The notes under the pieces were generated by a model, which was not told the DNA's origin, searched no databases, and worked only from the letters and a program-made list of their open reading frames with translations. From Microbacterium hominis (GTDB taxonomy: Bacteria; Actinomycetota; Actinomycetes; Actinomycetales; Microbacteriaceae): a stretch of 64,000 nucleotides of DNA. Shown piece by piece: positions 63,822-64,000 of this stretch. How positions within the stretch are numbered: position 1 is the stretch's first letter; each line of letters opens with the position of its first letter. The position numbers were made by a program, and so were the translations under genes. The DNA lies in contig NZ_CP054038.1 of NCBI RefSeq assembly GCF_013282805.1, positions 1,674,001-1,738,000 on the forward strand, read 5' to 3'.

Positions 63822-64000
63822 ATGACGCAGGACAAGGCCGAACCGGCCGAGGGCTCGCGCGCCCCCGGCAAGAGCCAGAGCGGCCGTACGCAGCTTCGCG
63901 TCGGCCGGCTCGTCAAGGCCCACGGACTCAAGGGCGCCATCAAGCTCGAGCTGTACACCGACGACCCCGAGGGGCGCTTCGTCCCCGGGGCGACCTTCAC
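63822..64000 (+). CDS. rimM: 16S rRNA processing protein RimM, N-terminal part (partial)
   Basis: The first 59 residues of RimM, cut by the window edge. A charged N-terminal extension (TQDKAEPAEGSRAPGKSQS) leads into the diagnostic LRVGRLVKAHGLKGAIKLEL and YTDDPEGRFVPGA. RimM assists late maturation of the 30S subunit. The gene follows khpA in the rpsP operon. TrmD and rplS are expected next but lie outside. Confidence 0.9.
   Translation, partial: MTQDKAEPAEGSRAPGKSQSGRTQLRVGRLVKAHGLKGAIKLELYTDDPEGRFVPGATF

Overview
The window reads as a chromosomal segment of a high-GC Gram-positive bacterium, most likely a Microbacteriaceae member (Microbacterium or a close relative). The reasons are the very high GC content, the strong preference for C/G-ending codons, many GTG starts and 1-8 bp gene overlaps. 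Many genes also have a TAnnnT -10 box only 6-9 nt from the start codon, the pattern of leaderless transcription. The gene order rpmF-rnc-mutM-smc-ftsY-ffh-rpsP-khpA-rimM is a conserved actinobacterial core. I see no prophage, insertion sequence, CRISPR array or rRNA.

Layout. 0-1.6 kb: end of a CoA-transferase subunit gene, a thiolase and a small membrane protein. 1.6-3.9 kb: trehalose synthesis (otsA-otsB). 3.9-9.1 kb: isoleucine/valine synthesis (ilvD, ilvB, ilvN, ilvC). 9.2-12.3 kb: a flavoprotein oxidoreductase, a small lipoprotein and two membrane proteins. 12.4-18.4 kb: serA, a TetR/MFS efflux pair, leuB and ilvE. 18.5-22.6 kb: an FAH-family enzyme, an MFS transporter, a class V aminotransferase and a LysR regulator. 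22.7-25.0 kb: gltX, tRNA-Gln and a secreted protein. 25.1-30.2 kb: an APH-fold kinase and the fructose PTS cluster (DeoR regulator, fruK, fruA, ptsH). 30.3-34.3 kb: an MBL-fold hydrolase, two tRNA-Glu genes, an ECF sigma factor with a membrane DUF4349 partner, and terC behind a probable Mn2+ riboswitch. 34.3-36.5 kb: leuCD behind a Leu-rich leader peptide. 36.5-46.3 kb: envelope and housekeeping genes (murA, plsC, gpsA, ddl, DUF3515, thiL, rsmD, a second acyltransferase, recG, coaD). 46.4-64 kb: yceD-rpmF-rnc-mutM, a tandem GNAT pair with small ORFs, smc-ftsY, lipB-lipA, a TetR-VOC fusion, ffh, a carboxylate-amine ligase, then rpsP-khpA-rimM.

The functional themes are the almost complete branched-chain amino acid pathway (ilvBNCDE, leuBCD; no leuA here), trehalose and fructose metabolism, cell-wall precursor and phospholipid synthesis, and the SRP/ribosome maturation core. 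No wholly novel system stands out. The most interesting signals are regulatory or architectural: a near-perfect hairpin inside the RNase III gene, the leuCD leader peptide, the terC riboswitch, a TetR-glyoxalase fusion, the sigma/DUF4349 pair, a 39-residue ORF with near-consensus promoter and Shine-Dalgarno, a long palindrome between ilvE and the FAH gene, and a sharp codon-usage break at the end of ilvD. All assignments come from reading the sequence. No database search or folding program was run.
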